From contig NZ_CM001776.1 in assembly GCF_000332275.1 (NCBI RefSeq), positions 3,966,008-4,030,007 of the forward strand: a stretch of DNA of 64,000 bases. Reading direction: 5' to 3'. The notes under the pieces are model-generated. The model searched no databases and had not been told where the DNA came from. It saw only the letters and a program-made list of their open reading frames with translations. Positions 48,806-58,182 of the stretch are shown here, piece by piece. This DNA comes from Synechococcus sp. PCC 7336. Its GTDB lineage: Bacteria > Cyanobacteriota > Cyanobacteriia > Thermostichales > PCC-7336. The position numbers and the translations under genes are program-made. Positions within the stretch are counted from its first letter, which is position 1; each line of letters opens with the position of its first letter.

Positions 48806-49201
48806 TCACGGTACAAAAAGGCGACCGACCCCCATAAAATTTTCAATATCGATCGAAATTTCAAGAATACGGTCAAGACAACGATTCCGGTAAACTCGAT
48901 CCGCCAAAACCCGATCGGGATTTCCAATTGTAATCACAGGCAGTGAATCTGCTGCATTTTCCTCACGGAGAACTTGTTCTAGCGAATCTTTCTCTTTCAT
49001 ACTCCGATTAGCTGTGAGCAAAATCATTCGATTGGATTGAGCTGTTCTCCAAACCATCCGATCGCTACGATTAATCGGCAGGTTTATCTCTTTAAAAGTC
49101 ACAAAACGAATCGAAAGTATCGTCAACCAACCTTGGCTGGCGATATTGCCCAGTAAAATCTCTGCGTGCCCTCCCAAGTTGTGGTCAATGAGGAAGGTCA
49201 T
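48806..49201 (-). CDS. PIN-like (DUF5615-type) putative toxin
   Basis: 131 residues. It begins MTFLIDHNLGG, the Asp-containing first strand of DUF5615/VapC45-like PIN folds, with a second block MILLTANRSMKEKDS. Its ATG overlaps the stop of the DUF433 gene by four bases, the normal order for such toxin-antitoxin pairs. It is somewhat longer than usual. Predicted to be an RNA-cleaving toxin; activity is inference. Confidence 0.7.
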   Translation of the reverse strand: MTFLIDHNLGGHAEILLGNIASQGWLTILSIRFVTFKEINLPINRSDRMVWRTAQSNRMILLTANRSMKEKDSLEQVLREENAADSLPVITIGNPDRVLADRVYRNRCLDRILEISIDIENFMGVGRLFVP

Positions 49202-49572
49202 ACCTCTAATTCGTGTCTAGCTTTCTGCTCCTGGAGCTTTGCCCAAAGAGCTTCTCGACCTGGTTTAGGTTGCATTAATGCAATACGGGCAAAGTGTTCG
49301 CGATTGCGCGCTTCCCAATACTGTCTATTTTCCTCAGCTTGCTCCAGAACAGACTGATATTCTGCTTCGACTTCCGCACGATTTGCCTCAATGTAGGCTA
49401 GAGCAGCATCAATCCGATCCTTTGTAATGTCAAGCAGAGAACGGATAAACTTCGGAGGATATTGAGCTATTACATAGTCCATCACATCGTAGAGAGTGAT
49501 GCGCGTACCCGAAATTGTTAGTCCGCGTTCTGTGCGAACGATCGCTGGTTGGTCCTTGGATGCCGAAGCCAT
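49198..49572 (-). CDS. DUF433-domain putative antitoxin
   Basis: 124 residues from the ATG at 49572 (eight bases after AGAGG; the ATG at 49578 is too close). The N-terminal half matches DUF433: IVRTERGLTISGTRITLYDV then MDYVIAQYPP, a winged-helix DNA-binding unit of VapB-like antitoxins. The C-terminal half is a long charged helix (ALAYIEANRAEVEAEYQSVL), likely to wrap the toxin. Coupled to the PIN-like gene. Confidence 0.8.
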   Translation of the reverse strand: MASASKDQPAIVRTERGLTISGTRITLYDVMDYVIAQYPPKFIRSLLDITKDRIDAALAYIEANRAEVEAEYQSVLEQAEENRQYWEARNREHFARIALMQPKPGREALWAKLQEQKARHELEV

Positions 49573-49648
49573 AATCATAGCCTCTGAAGCTATTGAGGAA
49601 CTATGTCGATCCTACCCTATGAGCTTGCCACACTGCGTATGCTGATTT

Positions 49649-49905
49649 TCAACGAATCTCATTCTCCCCATTTGGCCGATCTTCAAGAATACGCTTAAAG
49701 CGTTCTAGATAATCTCGAATTGGAACAGGCCGCAAAATCATCTCAGAAGCACTGGAGCGCAACTTCTGAAGCTCAATCAGTCGGCTAATAACGATTGACT
49801 TAAGTTCTGCTTTTAGTTTTTTACCCAACGTTTTTGCATACTCATGGGCTTGCTGAATTGGGTAGGGCAAAATTTTGACCCGTGTATTGCTCCGTTGAAC
49901 GAGCC
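49649..49905 (-). other. Orphan open frame tail without a start
   Basis: An open frame continues leftward from the EamA remnant to a stop at 49649, reading TRVKILPYPIQQAHEYAKTL, then KSIVISRLIELQKLRS and RDYLERFKRILE. It looks like a helical protein but has no ATG or GTG behind a ribosome binding site; the start lies within the EamA fragment in another frame. It may be the end of a broken gene or a fusion scar. Confidence 0.35.
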
Positions 49906-50169
49906 TTAAACGGGTGTGCTTGCCGGTTGCAGCAGCACAGTCAATACCACTCCCCCAAACGACAAACCAGCCCCTGCCGCCACGAGTGGATGTACCCTTT
50001 CCTGCAAAACGATCGCCGCAAGGACGAGGGGAGGTTCGATACGACCGAGCAAAATCACTGTATTGACAGTCGTCAACTCTAACACCCAGAAGATCGGGGC
50101 GGGGGCTAGAGCTCCCGATCGCGACCCCGCGAACAGTCTCAGCAGATCGATCCCCCAAGCCGTAGGCAT
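49906..50169 (-). pseudogene. EamA/DMT transporter remnant
   Basis: 87 codons matching the last two or three membrane helices of an EamA-family permease: APIFWVLELTTVNTVILLGR, IEPPLVLAAIVLQERVHPLV and AGAGLSFGGVVLTVLLQPA. A complete member has ten helices (about 300 residues), so most of the gene is lost. The ATG abuts the stop of the DUF1400 gene. Confidence 0.7.
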
Positions 50170-50895
50170 TTATTCGCTTTGAGGAGCAAAGGCTGCCATG
50201 ACTTGGGTGAGTTCGGAACGCAATTGGTTGAGGGCGCGATACAGACTCAGGCTTTGAAACAGGGATGGATGGGGGAGCTCGGCTGCAGTGTCTGTCGGTT
50301 GGAGGACGAGGAGATTCAGCGATCGCAGCATGCCAAAGCCCGATGGTGGCGTAACCTCAATCCCCGAAGCCGCTAAAAATTGCTGGAAGTTACCGCCAGT
50401 CGTTTCAAACAACTGGGCTTTGTCTCGAATATCCTTCCAATCGAGCACCAGCGTTTGGGTCGGGTAGCGAGCGATTAGTTCTGTGAGGACGATCTTGCCA
50501 TCCACCGCCGAGCCAATCAGTGCCGCCCGTAAAGCCTGCTCCCCCGACACAGTGGGGGCGGCGGGTTCGATACCCTCTGCCAATTCCTGTAACACCGAGC
50601 TGCCCAAGTCCGATTTCAAAAAATTCACGAACGGCAAAAAATCCACCTCGATTTCTTCTTGCAGCGATCGCCTGAGGGCTGTTTCTCGTTCATCCGACAG
50701 TCCTCGCACAAAATAGCCCAACGTCCCGTCAGCCTCACCCGTGCTGGCATAAGTCTGGAGGGATTCGGCAGAGATGGAACGGCGACCGATGCCATTGACG
50801 ATGGTCAGTTCTTCGGCGGCATTGGCAGTGAGAGGGAAGGTTACAGCGGCGATCGCCAACAGGCTGGCAATGAGGGGGTGGGAGGAGGAGGTCAT
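50170..50895 (-). CDS. Exported DUF1400-domain protein
   Basis: 241 residues. Signal peptide to about residue 26 (LLAIAAVTFPLTANAAEE). Residues 27-150 follow the DUF1400 pattern of cyanobacterial proteins: ELTIVNGIGRRSISAESLQT, FVRGLSDERETALRRSLQ, ALRAALIGSAVDGKIVLTEL and YPTQTLVLDW. In relatives this precedes an alpha/beta hydrolase; here no GxSxG follows, so this is the domain alone. It acts outside the cytoplasm. Function unknown. Confidence 0.82.
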   Translation of the reverse strand: MTSSSHPLIASLLAIAAVTFPLTANAAEELTIVNGIGRRSISAESLQTYASTGEADGTLGYFVRGLSDERETALRRSLQEEIEVDFLPFVNFLKSDLGSSVLQELAEGIEPAAPTVSGEQALRAALIGSAVDGKIVLTELIARYPTQTLVLDWKDIRDKAQLFETTGGNFQQFLAASGIEVTPPSGFGMLRSLNLLVLQPTDTAAELPHPSLFQSLSLYRALNQLRSELTQVMAAFAPQSE

Positions 50896-51040
50896 CGTGA
50901 CAACTGAAGCTCGTCTGAGGATAGCTCGACCATCGCTGACAGCTCAGTTCAATGCAACAGAATCGAACGAATCATTGTGCGATATGTAACGTAGATTCGA
51001 ACGCAGCTTCTGGCAAACTAGAGAACGCGATCGCGCAATG

Positions 51041-51634
51041 CTATTGCCAAAAATCCGAGACCGCGTAGCCCAACTCCGCCAACAACTGACGAACTAACGG
51101 CAAGCTAATCCCAATCACATTGCTATGACAGCCCTCGATGCGATCGATAAACAAGCCACCCAAGCCATCTAAGGCGAAGCTACCGGCACAAGCCAGCGGC
51201 TCCCCCGTTGCGATATAGCGACGAATATCGGTCTCTGACATAGGCGCAAAGTAAACCTCGGTCACCCCCACACAACTCAGTTGCCGCTGCTGTCCCGTAT
51301 CGATCGCCGCATGTCCGGTGTAGAGATAGCCCATATTTCCCTGCATTTTTTGCAGCCGCTGGAGCGATTCGGCAGCATCCTCGGGCTTGCCGTAAACTTC
51401 GCCATTCAGGACAAACAACGAATCTGCCCCCAACACCACCACGGCCTCCGCGTGGCGAGCCGCCACAGTCTCCGCTTTTTTGACCGCAAGAATTTCCACC
51501 AGTTGCTTCGGATCGTCGTGGCGCACTCGATCTTCGTCGAAGTCGCTGGGCTCGACTGCAAACGACAGACCTGCCGCATTCAGAAGCTTGCAGCGGGCGG
51601 GAGACTGAGAGGCCAAGATTAACGATGGCAGCAT
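51041..51634 (-). CDS. maf: Maf-like nucleoside triphosphate pyrophosphatase
   Basis: 197 residues. SLILASQSPARCKLLNAAGL is the characteristic start, followed by VVLGADSLFVLNGEVYGKPE and YIATGEPLACAGSFALDGLG. Maf proteins hydrolyse dTTP/UTP or modified nucleotides to monophosphates. In the D-S-L-F motif of the nucleotide site the family Thr is Ser. The start is placed at the ATG at 51634; the frame remains open to 51721 but the extra residues are basic and unlike the family. Confidence 0.92.
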   Translation of the reverse strand: MLPSLILASQSPARCKLLNAAGLSFAVEPSDFDEDRVRHDDPKQLVEILAVKKAETVAARHAEAVVVLGADSLFVLNGEVYGKPEDAAESLQRLQKMQGNMGYLYTGHAAIDTGQQRQLSCVGVTEVYFAPMSETDIRRYIATGEPLACAGSFALDGLGGLFIDRIEGCHSNVIGISLPLVRQLLAELGYAVSDFWQ

Positions 51635-51837
51635 AGCGGTGGAGAGACGGACGAGACTCGGTTTAATTCTAGGGGGACGGGCGATCCTTCGCGATCCGAC
51701 TGCTCGACGGCAAACTAACAATTGCGAATCTACTATCCGTTCCGAGAACTGCTCGCGTTACTCTGAAAGGGCAGTCATCGGTCAGTCTGACCGGAACTGA
51801 GGCGATCGCCCTCTCAACCTTCACCCCATTTTTCGCT

Positions 51838-52947
51838 ATGGCCACCGACCGAACCCACGAGCGCTCCCGCTGGATTTCACAAACCGCCTGCCGATTGCTA
51901 GTCTTCTGCGTGGCGGCGATCGCCTTTGGATGGGGGGGCAGCCCTGCGGCGATCGCCTTGCCCCAAGGCAATGCCATCACCGACAGCCACCAACTCTTGA
52001 GAATGGCCTTGCCCTTCGAACAGAAGGATGTGCGCAAAGTGGATTCAGACCTCTCTGCTGCAGAGCGAGATATCAAGCGCATCCGCAGTCTGGCGAGTGC
52101 GGAGAGCAGTGTTCGCAAAGCCTCCCGCCTATTGGCGAGACAAGAATCTCGCATTCTGGCGGCGGTGCCGGAAGCCGCTCGGACAAAAGCGACTGCCGAT
52201 CTCGCTCAGCTCCAGCAGTCGCTGGAATCTCTCGACGAGGCTTTAGGGGCTGGCGATCGCGAACTGGCCAGCGATCGCGTCGATGTCGCTCTCGCCCAAC
52301 TCGAAACCTTCGAGCAAGATTTGGTCGCAGGCTTCCCCTTTGAGATTCCGAGTGAATACGACGGCCTGCCCCGCCTGTTGGGTCGGGCCGAGGCAGCGTT
52401 TAAAACCACTGCAGGCAGGATGGTCTTGACCTTAGATGGATACAACGCACCGCTGTCGGCAGGAGCGATCGCCGATTTGGTCGAGCGCGGTTTCTACGAC
52501 GGTTTGCCCTTCGATCGGGTGGAGCAGTTTTACCTCATTCAGTTGGGCGATCCCCCCGGCCCCGAGGATGGCTTTATCGATCCCGCCACTGGTGCGAAGC
52601 GCACCTTGCCGCTAGAGATTCGGGCTCGCGGTCAGGAGGCTCCCTTCTATGGCGAGACGTTTGATATGGCAGGCTTTGTGGGTGTCGAACCGATGCTGCC
52701 GTTTTATGCGCGGGGCACCTTGGCAATGGCCCGCTATGAGGACGAACTCAATAGTGCTTCCTCTCAGTTCTTTATCTTTTTAGCCGAACCTGAACTGACT
52801 CCAGCGGGCTTGAATCTGTTGGATGGCAATTACTCTACGTTTGGATATGTCACTGACGGTCTCGATGTTTTGGATAATGCGACGTTGGGCGATCGCGTTA
52901 TCGATGCCGAGCTAATTTCTGGCAGCGAGGCATTAGTCCATCCTTAA
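51838..52947 (+). CDS. Lumenal cyclophilin-type peptidylprolyl isomerase (TLP40-like)
   Basis: 369 residues. A basic N-terminus and hydrophobic stretch (about 18-45) form a signal peptide; residues 60-165 are a helical domain (KVDSDLSAAERDIKRIRSLA, SLDEALGAGDRELASDRV) as in thylakoid-lumen TLP38/TLP40. The C-terminal cyclophilin domain has GFYDGLPFDRVEQFYLIQLG and ASSQFFIFLAEPELTP. It would catalyse proline isomerisation in the lumen or periplasm. TLP40 influences photosystem II turnover in plants; the same role here is inference. Confidence 0.9.
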   Translation: MATDRTHERSRWISQTACRLLVFCVAAIAFGWGGSPAAIALPQGNAITDSHQLLRMALPFEQKDVRKVDSDLSAAERDIKRIRSLASAESSVRKASRLLARQESRILAAVPEAARTKATADLAQLQQSLESLDEALGAGDRELASDRVDVALAQLETFEQDLVAGFPFEIPSEYDGLPRLLGRAEAAFKTTAGRMVLTLDGYNAPLSAGAIADLVERGFYDGLPFDRVEQFYLIQLGDPPGPEDGFIDPATGAKRTLPLEIRARGQEAPFYGETFDMAGFVGVEPMLPFYARGTLAMARYEDELNSASSQFFIFLAEPELTPAGLNLLDGNYSTFGYVTDGLDVLDNATLGDRVIDAELISGSEALVHP

Positions 52948-53316
52948 ACCAAAGCTAGTCTGAAATCCGTAGTTTTGGGCACTGGTTCAGCTTGACAGGG
53001 AAAATCAATCAAACGCCTTTAGATCAAGGATTACAGCTATTCACCACCAAAAACGCTAAGATCCTTTGATAGCAACCGTTTGGAGCTATTCATCACATCC
53101 AACGGAACCAGTGCCAAGGGGCATGGAAGATGCTGTATCTCCCCAGAGGATTCAGCCATTTTGACCTCGTCTGACAACGTGCGGCTCAGTAAGGCAAGAA
53201 AAAAGGGCAGCTAGGGTGCTAACCAGCTGCCACGGGAAGGCTTCTTTGACTCCTCACAAGCACGTAGATCCGAGGTTTGGATAGGTATGCAGTTTTTATG
53301 TTTCGAGCGCCGATCG
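52948..53316. other. Convergent intergenic region
   Basis: 369 bp between the cyclophilin gene and valS, which face each other. Apart from the valS terminator I see no gene, tRNA or repeat. Confidence 0.4.
53199..53231 (-). terminator. Rho-independent terminator of valS
   Basis: On the minus strand GGCAGCT (53225-53231) pairs with AGCTGCC (53206-53212) across a 12-base loop, then a C and TTTTTT follow. It is 85 bases after the valS stop. Confidence 0.8.
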
Positions 53317-56034
53317 CTACAGCTTCCTCAACCGCTCCGCTAAAATCTCCGCCTGCTTCTCCAACTCTGCCAGCGCCTTGCGGTTGCCCTCCACCACGTC
53401 GGCAGGAGCCTTGTTGACAAAATTGGGATTGTCGAGGCGAGCCCGAATGCCTTTCATCTCCGCCTCGATCTTGCCGAGATCTTTCTCCAGCTTGGCTCGC
53501 AGCGCGTCGATATCGACTAAGCTCGCCAGTGGCATCAAGACCTGAATAGTACCGACAACACCGGCAGCCACCTGTTTCGGTTCTTCCACCAACTCGGCCA
53601 CGATGCTGAGGCTTTCGGCTTTAGCGAGACTGGCGATGTAGTCTCGACCGCGAGTCAGGACCGAGCGCTCGGCTTCACTTTGGCTTTGTAACACCGCCGC
53701 GATGGTTTGACCGGGGTTGAGGTTGGTTTCCGATCGCAGGTTGCGCAGGACGCGAATGGTGTCGATGACCAGTGCGAACTCTCGTTCCAGATCGGGATCG
53801 ATCGCCTCTGCCTGCGGCAGGGGATAGGGCTGCAGGGCGATCGAGGTTTTCGCCTCCACCTGCGTCAGGGTTTGCCAAATTTCCTCAGTCAGGTGGGGCA
53901 TCCAAGGGTGCAGCAGGCGCAAGAGTCCCTCTAAGACAGTAGCTAACACCTGTTGTGCGGTTCGCTTCGATTGAGCGTCTTCGCTGCGCAGGCGGGGTTT
54001 CACCAGCTCGATATACCAATCGCAAAACTCATCCCAAATAAAGCTATACAGCAGGCGTGCCCCTTCCCCCATGCCGTAACGCTCCAGCAAATCGATCGCT
54101 TGCTGCGCGGTGGAATTGAAACGGGATAAAATCCAGCGATCGCTCCATTCCAACGCCTCTGGATCGGGGCTGCCCAATTGGGCGGGAGTCTGGTCCTTCA
54201 AGTTCATCAAGGCGAAGCGGGAGGCATTCCAAATCTTATTGGCAAAATTCCGCGCCGCTTCCACCGTGGAAGATTCTCCCGTTTTGCGGTTGTAGGCCAA
54301 GCGGATATCCTGACCGGCTCCTACCACTTCTTTCACCAAGGCAAACCGCAGCGCGTCGGTGCCGTACTTTTCCATCAACTCCAGCGGGTCGATGCCGTTA
54401 TTCTTCGACTTCGACATCTTGGACCCGTCTTCGGCCCGCACCAAGCCATTGATATAGACATCTTTGAACGGCAGTTGGCCCGTGAGTTGCTGACTCATCA
54501 TGGTCATGCGAGCCACCCAGAAAAAGATGATGTCAAATCCTGTGGACATCAAGGCATTGGGGAAATAGCGATCGAGATCTTCAGTTTGCTCCGGCCAGCC
54601 TAACGTGGAGAAGGGCCACAGTCCCGACGAGAACCACGTATCGAGCACATCAGCCTCTTGCACCAGTTCGACCTCGTCGCCAAACTTCTCTCGCGCTTTC
54701 TCGTAAGCTTCTGTCTCGCTGCGCGCCACGATATAGCTCTGTGGGTCGTCGTCCCCTCTGACATACCAGGCGGGGATTTGGTGCCCCCACCACAATTGTC
54801 GAGAGATGCACCAGGGCCGCAGCTTTGCCAGCCAGCCTTCGTAGACTTTGGTCCACTTTTCGGGGATAAATTCGGGGTCTTTTTGCTGCTGAGAAGCCTC
54901 CAAACAGGATTGGGCCATGTCGCTGACATCGCAGAACCACTGAATGGAGAGAAAGGGCTCGATCGGGACTTTGCCGCGATCGCTATAGGGAACGGTGTGG
55001 GTGTAGTCCTCAACTTTGTCTAGCAAGTGGTTATCTGCAAACCACTTCACCACCGCTTGGCGGGCCTCGAAGCGATCTAGGCCCTGCATGATGCTGCCAT
55101 TCTCGTTAATGGAGCCGTCTTTATTGAGAATATTGATGAATGGTAGATTGTGGCGCTTGCCGATTTCGAAGTCGTTGGGGTCGTGGGCAGGCGTGATTTT
55201 GACGCAACCGGAGCCGAATTCGGCGTCAACGTAATCGTCCGCCACAATTGGGATGAGGCGATCTTGAATGGGCAGGCGCACCTGCTTGCCAACTAGCTTT
55301 CGGTAGCGATCGTCGTTGGGGTTCACCGCCACCGCCGTATCCCCCAGCATGGTTTCGGGGCGGGTGGTGGCGACGACGAGAAAGCGATCGGGGTCGTCGG
55401 CCAGGGGATAGCGGAAGTGCCATAGATGGGATTGCACTTCTATACTGTCGACTTCAACGTCGGAGACTGCCGTCTGCGTGGCCGGACACCAGTTGACCAA
55501 ATATTCGCCGCGATAAATCAGCCCCGCTTCGTAGAACTGGACAAAGGCTTCAATCACTGCTCGATTCAGCCCCTCGTCCATCGTGAACCGTTCGCGGCTC
55601 CAATCGAGGGATAGGCCCAGCCGACGCAACTGTCCCTTAATCGTCCCCTGCGAAAATTCCTTCCATGCCCAAGCCTGCTTGAGGAATTCTTCTCGTCCCA
55701 AATCGAAGCGGGATTTGCCCTGCTGCCGCAGCTTGTTTTCCAAAACCGTGTGGACGGCGATGGAGGCATGGTCGGTGCCGGGGACCCAGAGGACGTTGTA
55801 GCCCCGCATGCGCTTGTAGCGGGTAATGACGTCGGGCAGTGTGAAGGCTAAGGCATGACCCATGTGCAAGCTACCCGTCACATTGGGGGGAGGTAGCACC
55901 ATACTGAAAGCTTCGCCCGGTTGCTCGGGGTCGGCGACATAGACCCCTCGCTCTTCCCAAAAGGTTTGCCAGCGGGGTTCGGTGGCAAAGGGATCGTATT
56001 GTTTGGCTGGGGAGGCAGGGGCAGCAGCAGTCAT
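53317..56034 (-). CDS. valS: Valyl-tRNA synthetase
   Basis: 905 residues from the ATG at 56034; a TTG at 56061 is also open. Class Ia synthetase that charges tRNA-Val and edits threonine. HIGH motif [14 protein letters not shown], editing domain [40 protein letters not shown] motif [14 protein letters not shown] and a C-terminal coiled coil ([35 protein letters not shown]). Complete length. Terminator downstream. Confidence 0.98.
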   Translation of the reverse strand: MTAAAPASPAKQYDPFATEPRWQTFWEERGVYVADPEQPGEAFSMVLPPPNVTGSLHMGHALAFTLPDVITRYKRMRGYNVLWVPGTDHASIAVHTVLENKLRQQGKSRFDLGREEFLKQAWAWKEFSQGTIKGQLRRLGLSLDWSRERFTMDEGLNRAVIEAFVQFYEAGLIYRGEYLVNWCPATQTAVSDVEVDSIEVQSHLWHFRYPLADDPDRFLVVATTRPETMLGDTAVAVNPNDDRYRKLVGKQVRLPIQDRLIPIVADDYVDAEFGSGCVKITPAHDPNDFEIGKRHNLPFINILNKDGSINENGSIMQGLDRFEARQAVVKWFADNHLLDKVEDYTHTVPYSDRGKVPIEPFLSIQWFCDVSDMAQSCLEASQQQKDPEFIPEKWTKVYEGWLAKLRPWCISRQLWWGHQIPAWYVRGDDDPQSYIVARSETEAYEKAREKFGDEVELVQEADVLDTWFSSGLWPFSTLGWPEQTEDLDRYFPNALMSTGFDIIFFWVARMTMMSQQLTGQLPFKDVYINGLVRAEDGSKMSKSKNNGIDPLELMEKYGTDALRFALVKEVVGAGQDIRLAYNRKTGESSTVEAARNFANKIWNASRFALMNLKDQTPAQLGSPDPEALEWSDRWILSRFNSTAQQAIDLLERYGMGEGARLLYSFIWDEFCDWYIELVKPRLRSEDAQSKRTAQQVLATVLEGLLRLLHPWMPHLTEEIWQTLTQVEAKTSIALQPYPLPQAEAIDPDLEREFALVIDTIRVLRNLRSETNLNPGQTIAAVLQSQSEAERSVLTRGRDYIASLAKAESLSIVAELVEEPKQVAAGVVGTIQVLMPLASLVDIDALRAKLEKDLGKIEAEMKGIRARLDNPNFVNKAPADVVEGNRKALAELEKQAEILAERLRKL

Positions 56035-56212
56035 GTCGATGGCTTGTAGGCAGAGTGACAATTTTAGTCTTTCACTAGCCTAGCAGCGCGATCGCAGAGG
56101 TCGCCCCCATCGATTGGGGCAAAGTCAGTCACTTCTCAAACATGCTCTGGGTGCTATACTCTGCTTCGTCCGCGCTCGAGATACAAGCCAATCGACTGGG
56201 GAATGTCAAAAC

Positions 56213-56587
56213 ATGAGTACTCTGTACGAAAAGTTGGGTGGAAAAGCTGCCGTCGATCTAGCCGTCGATAAGTTTTATGAGAAGGTCTTGGCAGATGAGC
56301 GAGTCAAGCATTTCTTTGCCAATACCGATATGCAAAAACAGAGACAGCATCAGAAGTCTTTTATGACCTATGCGTTTGGAGGCGCTGAAAACTGGCAAGG
56401 CCGCTCCATGAGAGAGGCTCACAAACAACTCGCGGACGAAATGGGATTGAGCGACATCCATTTCGATGCGATCGCCGAGAACCTAGTTGCCACATTAGTT
56501 GAACTCGACATTCCTCAAGAGTCGATCGATGAGGTCGTACAAATTGTCGGTTCAGTCGAGCACCGCAATGAGGTATTAAACCGCTAA
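56213..56587 (+). CDS. glbN: Group I truncated haemoglobin
   Basis: 124 residues, the same length as Synechocystis GlbN. Begins MSTLYEKLGGKAAVDLAVDK. Proximal His70 (REAHKQL), distal-side His46 (RQHQK) and Tyr22 are present, as is His117 (SVEHRNEVLNR), which in Synechocystis forms a covalent bond to a haem vinyl group. The protein probably handles nitric oxide or reactive nitrogen/oxygen. The ATG at 56213 is preferred over the open frame to 56114. Codon use is normal. Confidence 0.95.
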   Translation: MSTLYEKLGGKAAVDLAVDKFYEKVLADERVKHFFANTDMQKQRQHQKSFMTYAFGGAENWQGRSMREAHKQLADEMGLSDIHFDAIAENLVATLVELDIPQESIDEVVQIVGSVEHRNEVLNR

Positions 56588-56605
56588 AATGCTTGCCTCC
56601 GCCAG

Positions 56606-57769
56606 TTATGCTGCAGGTAGATCGAAGCAGGCGGGAAAATCATTGGGGTCGATCTTGCGGGCAGCCAGTTCCCCCAATTGATGGAGAACGTCCATATTAT
56701 TGGGGTCGTCCATCGTACTCAGCGATTCAATCAGCTTTGCATCTGTCAGCGCGGGATCTAAGGCTGCCACCCCTGTAGGAGTGAGGTCGGCGTTATAGCG
56801 CAGATAACTGAGCAACTTCTGGCTAGCCATTGAGTCATTGCGCAAATCTCCCAATTCACTATCAATGGATCGCGCGGTGGGACTCTCCGCCATCCATTGC
56901 AACAGCGTTTCTTGCAACACCGAGCAGTCATCCATGAGCGATTTGAGGGAATTAATCGCGTGCAAAGCCGCCAGATTTGAGTTCTGCGCGCCAGCGTCCA
57001 GCATCCCCGTTCCCACAGACACGAGGAGGAGTTGTTCGGCCCCCTGCGGCCAGCCAACTCGATAGCCCTCCAGAGTGGCATACATCAATGCCTGCAAAGC
57101 TGGGTTATTGAATGGACTGACACCCCCATCTACAAACTCTCCTCGCAAGGGCGAGCGACCGGGCCTGTCAACGATATCGATCGCTTCCCCCTCAAAAAAC
57201 GATGGAGCTGCTGTGGAGGCTCGCACCACCTGCCACAACGGGTAATCGCTATTGCCAATGGTGCCATCTGGGAGAGAGGAGAAAAACTGACCGCGCGGAT
57301 TGTTGCTAATGGGCCAGGGGCTGCCCGTATCTAAGCGTTTAGTGACAACGAGTAAGCCCGTCTGCAGTTCCGGCCCCCCCAAAACCGCATCTTTATAAAC
57401 CGTCTTCAGTTCTCGAATCAATGCCCCCGCATCGTATTTGGCCCGCAGAACCCCCTGTCTCAATAACCCCTTCTGAAAGACTTTGCGACCGAGGCTAATG
57501 TACTTCTGATAAAGCCGCTCTACGCTCCAGCCCATCGCCAGCGTGGCAGCAATAATCGCTCCGGTGGAGGTGCCTGCAATCAAATCGAAATAGTGGCAAA
57601 GTCGAAAGTTAGCATCGCCATTGTGCCGCTCTCGCAAGATGTCCTCGATTTTTTGCAGAATCGCCAAACTCAAAACACCGCGCAATCCGCCCCCATCTAG
57701 CGTGAGAATGCGTTTTGGCCGACCGTCGTTCTGGAAGTGGCGATCGCGATCGCGAACCACATAGCTCAT
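56606..57769 (-). CDS. Patatin-like phospholipase
   Basis: 387 residues. Catalytic elements in order: RILTLDGGGLRGVLSL (oxyanion hole), IAGTSTGAI (nucleophile Ser in GxSxG) and GEFVDGGVSPFNNPAL (catalytic Asp in DGG). These form the Ser-Asp dyad of lipid acyl hydrolases. The start is the ATG at 57769, seven bases after AGGAGG; the frame is open to 57880 but those residues are not conserved. No signal peptide. Cytoplasmic membrane-lipid remodelling or, less likely, phage defence; none of the usual defence partners is adjacent. Confidence 0.92.
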   Translation of the reverse strand: MSYVVRDRDRHFQNDGRPKRILTLDGGGLRGVLSLAILQKIEDILRERHNGDANFRLCHYFDLIAGTSTGAIIAATLAMGWSVERLYQKYISLGRKVFQKGLLRQGVLRAKYDAGALIRELKTVYKDAVLGGPELQTGLLVVTKRLDTGSPWPISNNPRGQFFSSLPDGTIGNSDYPLWQVVRASTAAPSFFEGEAIDIVDRPGRSPLRGEFVDGGVSPFNNPALQALMYATLEGYRVGWPQGAEQLLLVSVGTGMLDAGAQNSNLAALHAINSLKSLMDDCSVLQETLLQWMAESPTARSIDSELGDLRNDSMASQKLLSYLRYNADLTPTGVAALDPALTDAKLIESLSTMDDPNNMDVLHQLGELAARKIDPNDFPACFDLPAA

Positions 57770-58182
57770 CGTTTTGCCTCCTGCTAGCCTAAGCCTCAAG
57801 CTTATTGAATCAAAAGTTGCGCTGGAAGCCTCGGATCTCGACACGAGCCCAATATACTCGCGAATATCGAACACATTCATCCGCGATGAAGTAATTTTCG
57901 CGAAATAATGGCGGTCGAATGGGTATATTTATACTAAAATAGCCGCTCGCCCCATCGTCTAATTTGGGGCTGCTCGCTCCTTCTCCTGGGCGCAGGTGAC
58001 CTGCAGGTGCAAGGTTGACTTTGCTTTGTGAAAGCTTCACACAATTTTCTTTCCGTAAATTCCAATAATCTCAGTTAGACTTCATCTGGTTGACATGGGT
58101 GCAACTCAGTCTTTGACTGTCGAAGCGACATTTTTCACAGCATATAAATTCTTCGTTGCTAGTCAAAGTAAGGACTTTTCCA
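57770..58182. other. Divergent regulatory region between patatin and sigF-like genes
   Basis: 413 bp with no gene. Contains the 15-bp palindrome TGTGAAAGCTTCACA (58027-58041), a TTGAC-like element just before it, and TATATTTATAC near 57921. AAGGA ends eight bases before the sigF-like ATG. Confidence 0.4.
58027..58041. promoter_or_regulatory. 15-bp palindrome, possible CRP-like operator
   Basis: TGTGAA-AGC-TTCACA is a perfect palindrome around three central bases. It resembles a CRP/SyCRP1 site (TGTGA-N6-TCACA) but with a five-base spacer, so the identity of the binding protein is open. It lies about 145 bases upstream of the sigF-like start. Confidence 0.35.

Noticed and set aside
56606-57769. 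Patatin as part of a CBASS-type defence operon
   Set aside because: No nucleotidyltransferase or other CBASS partner is adjacent; the neighbours are glbN and sigF-like.
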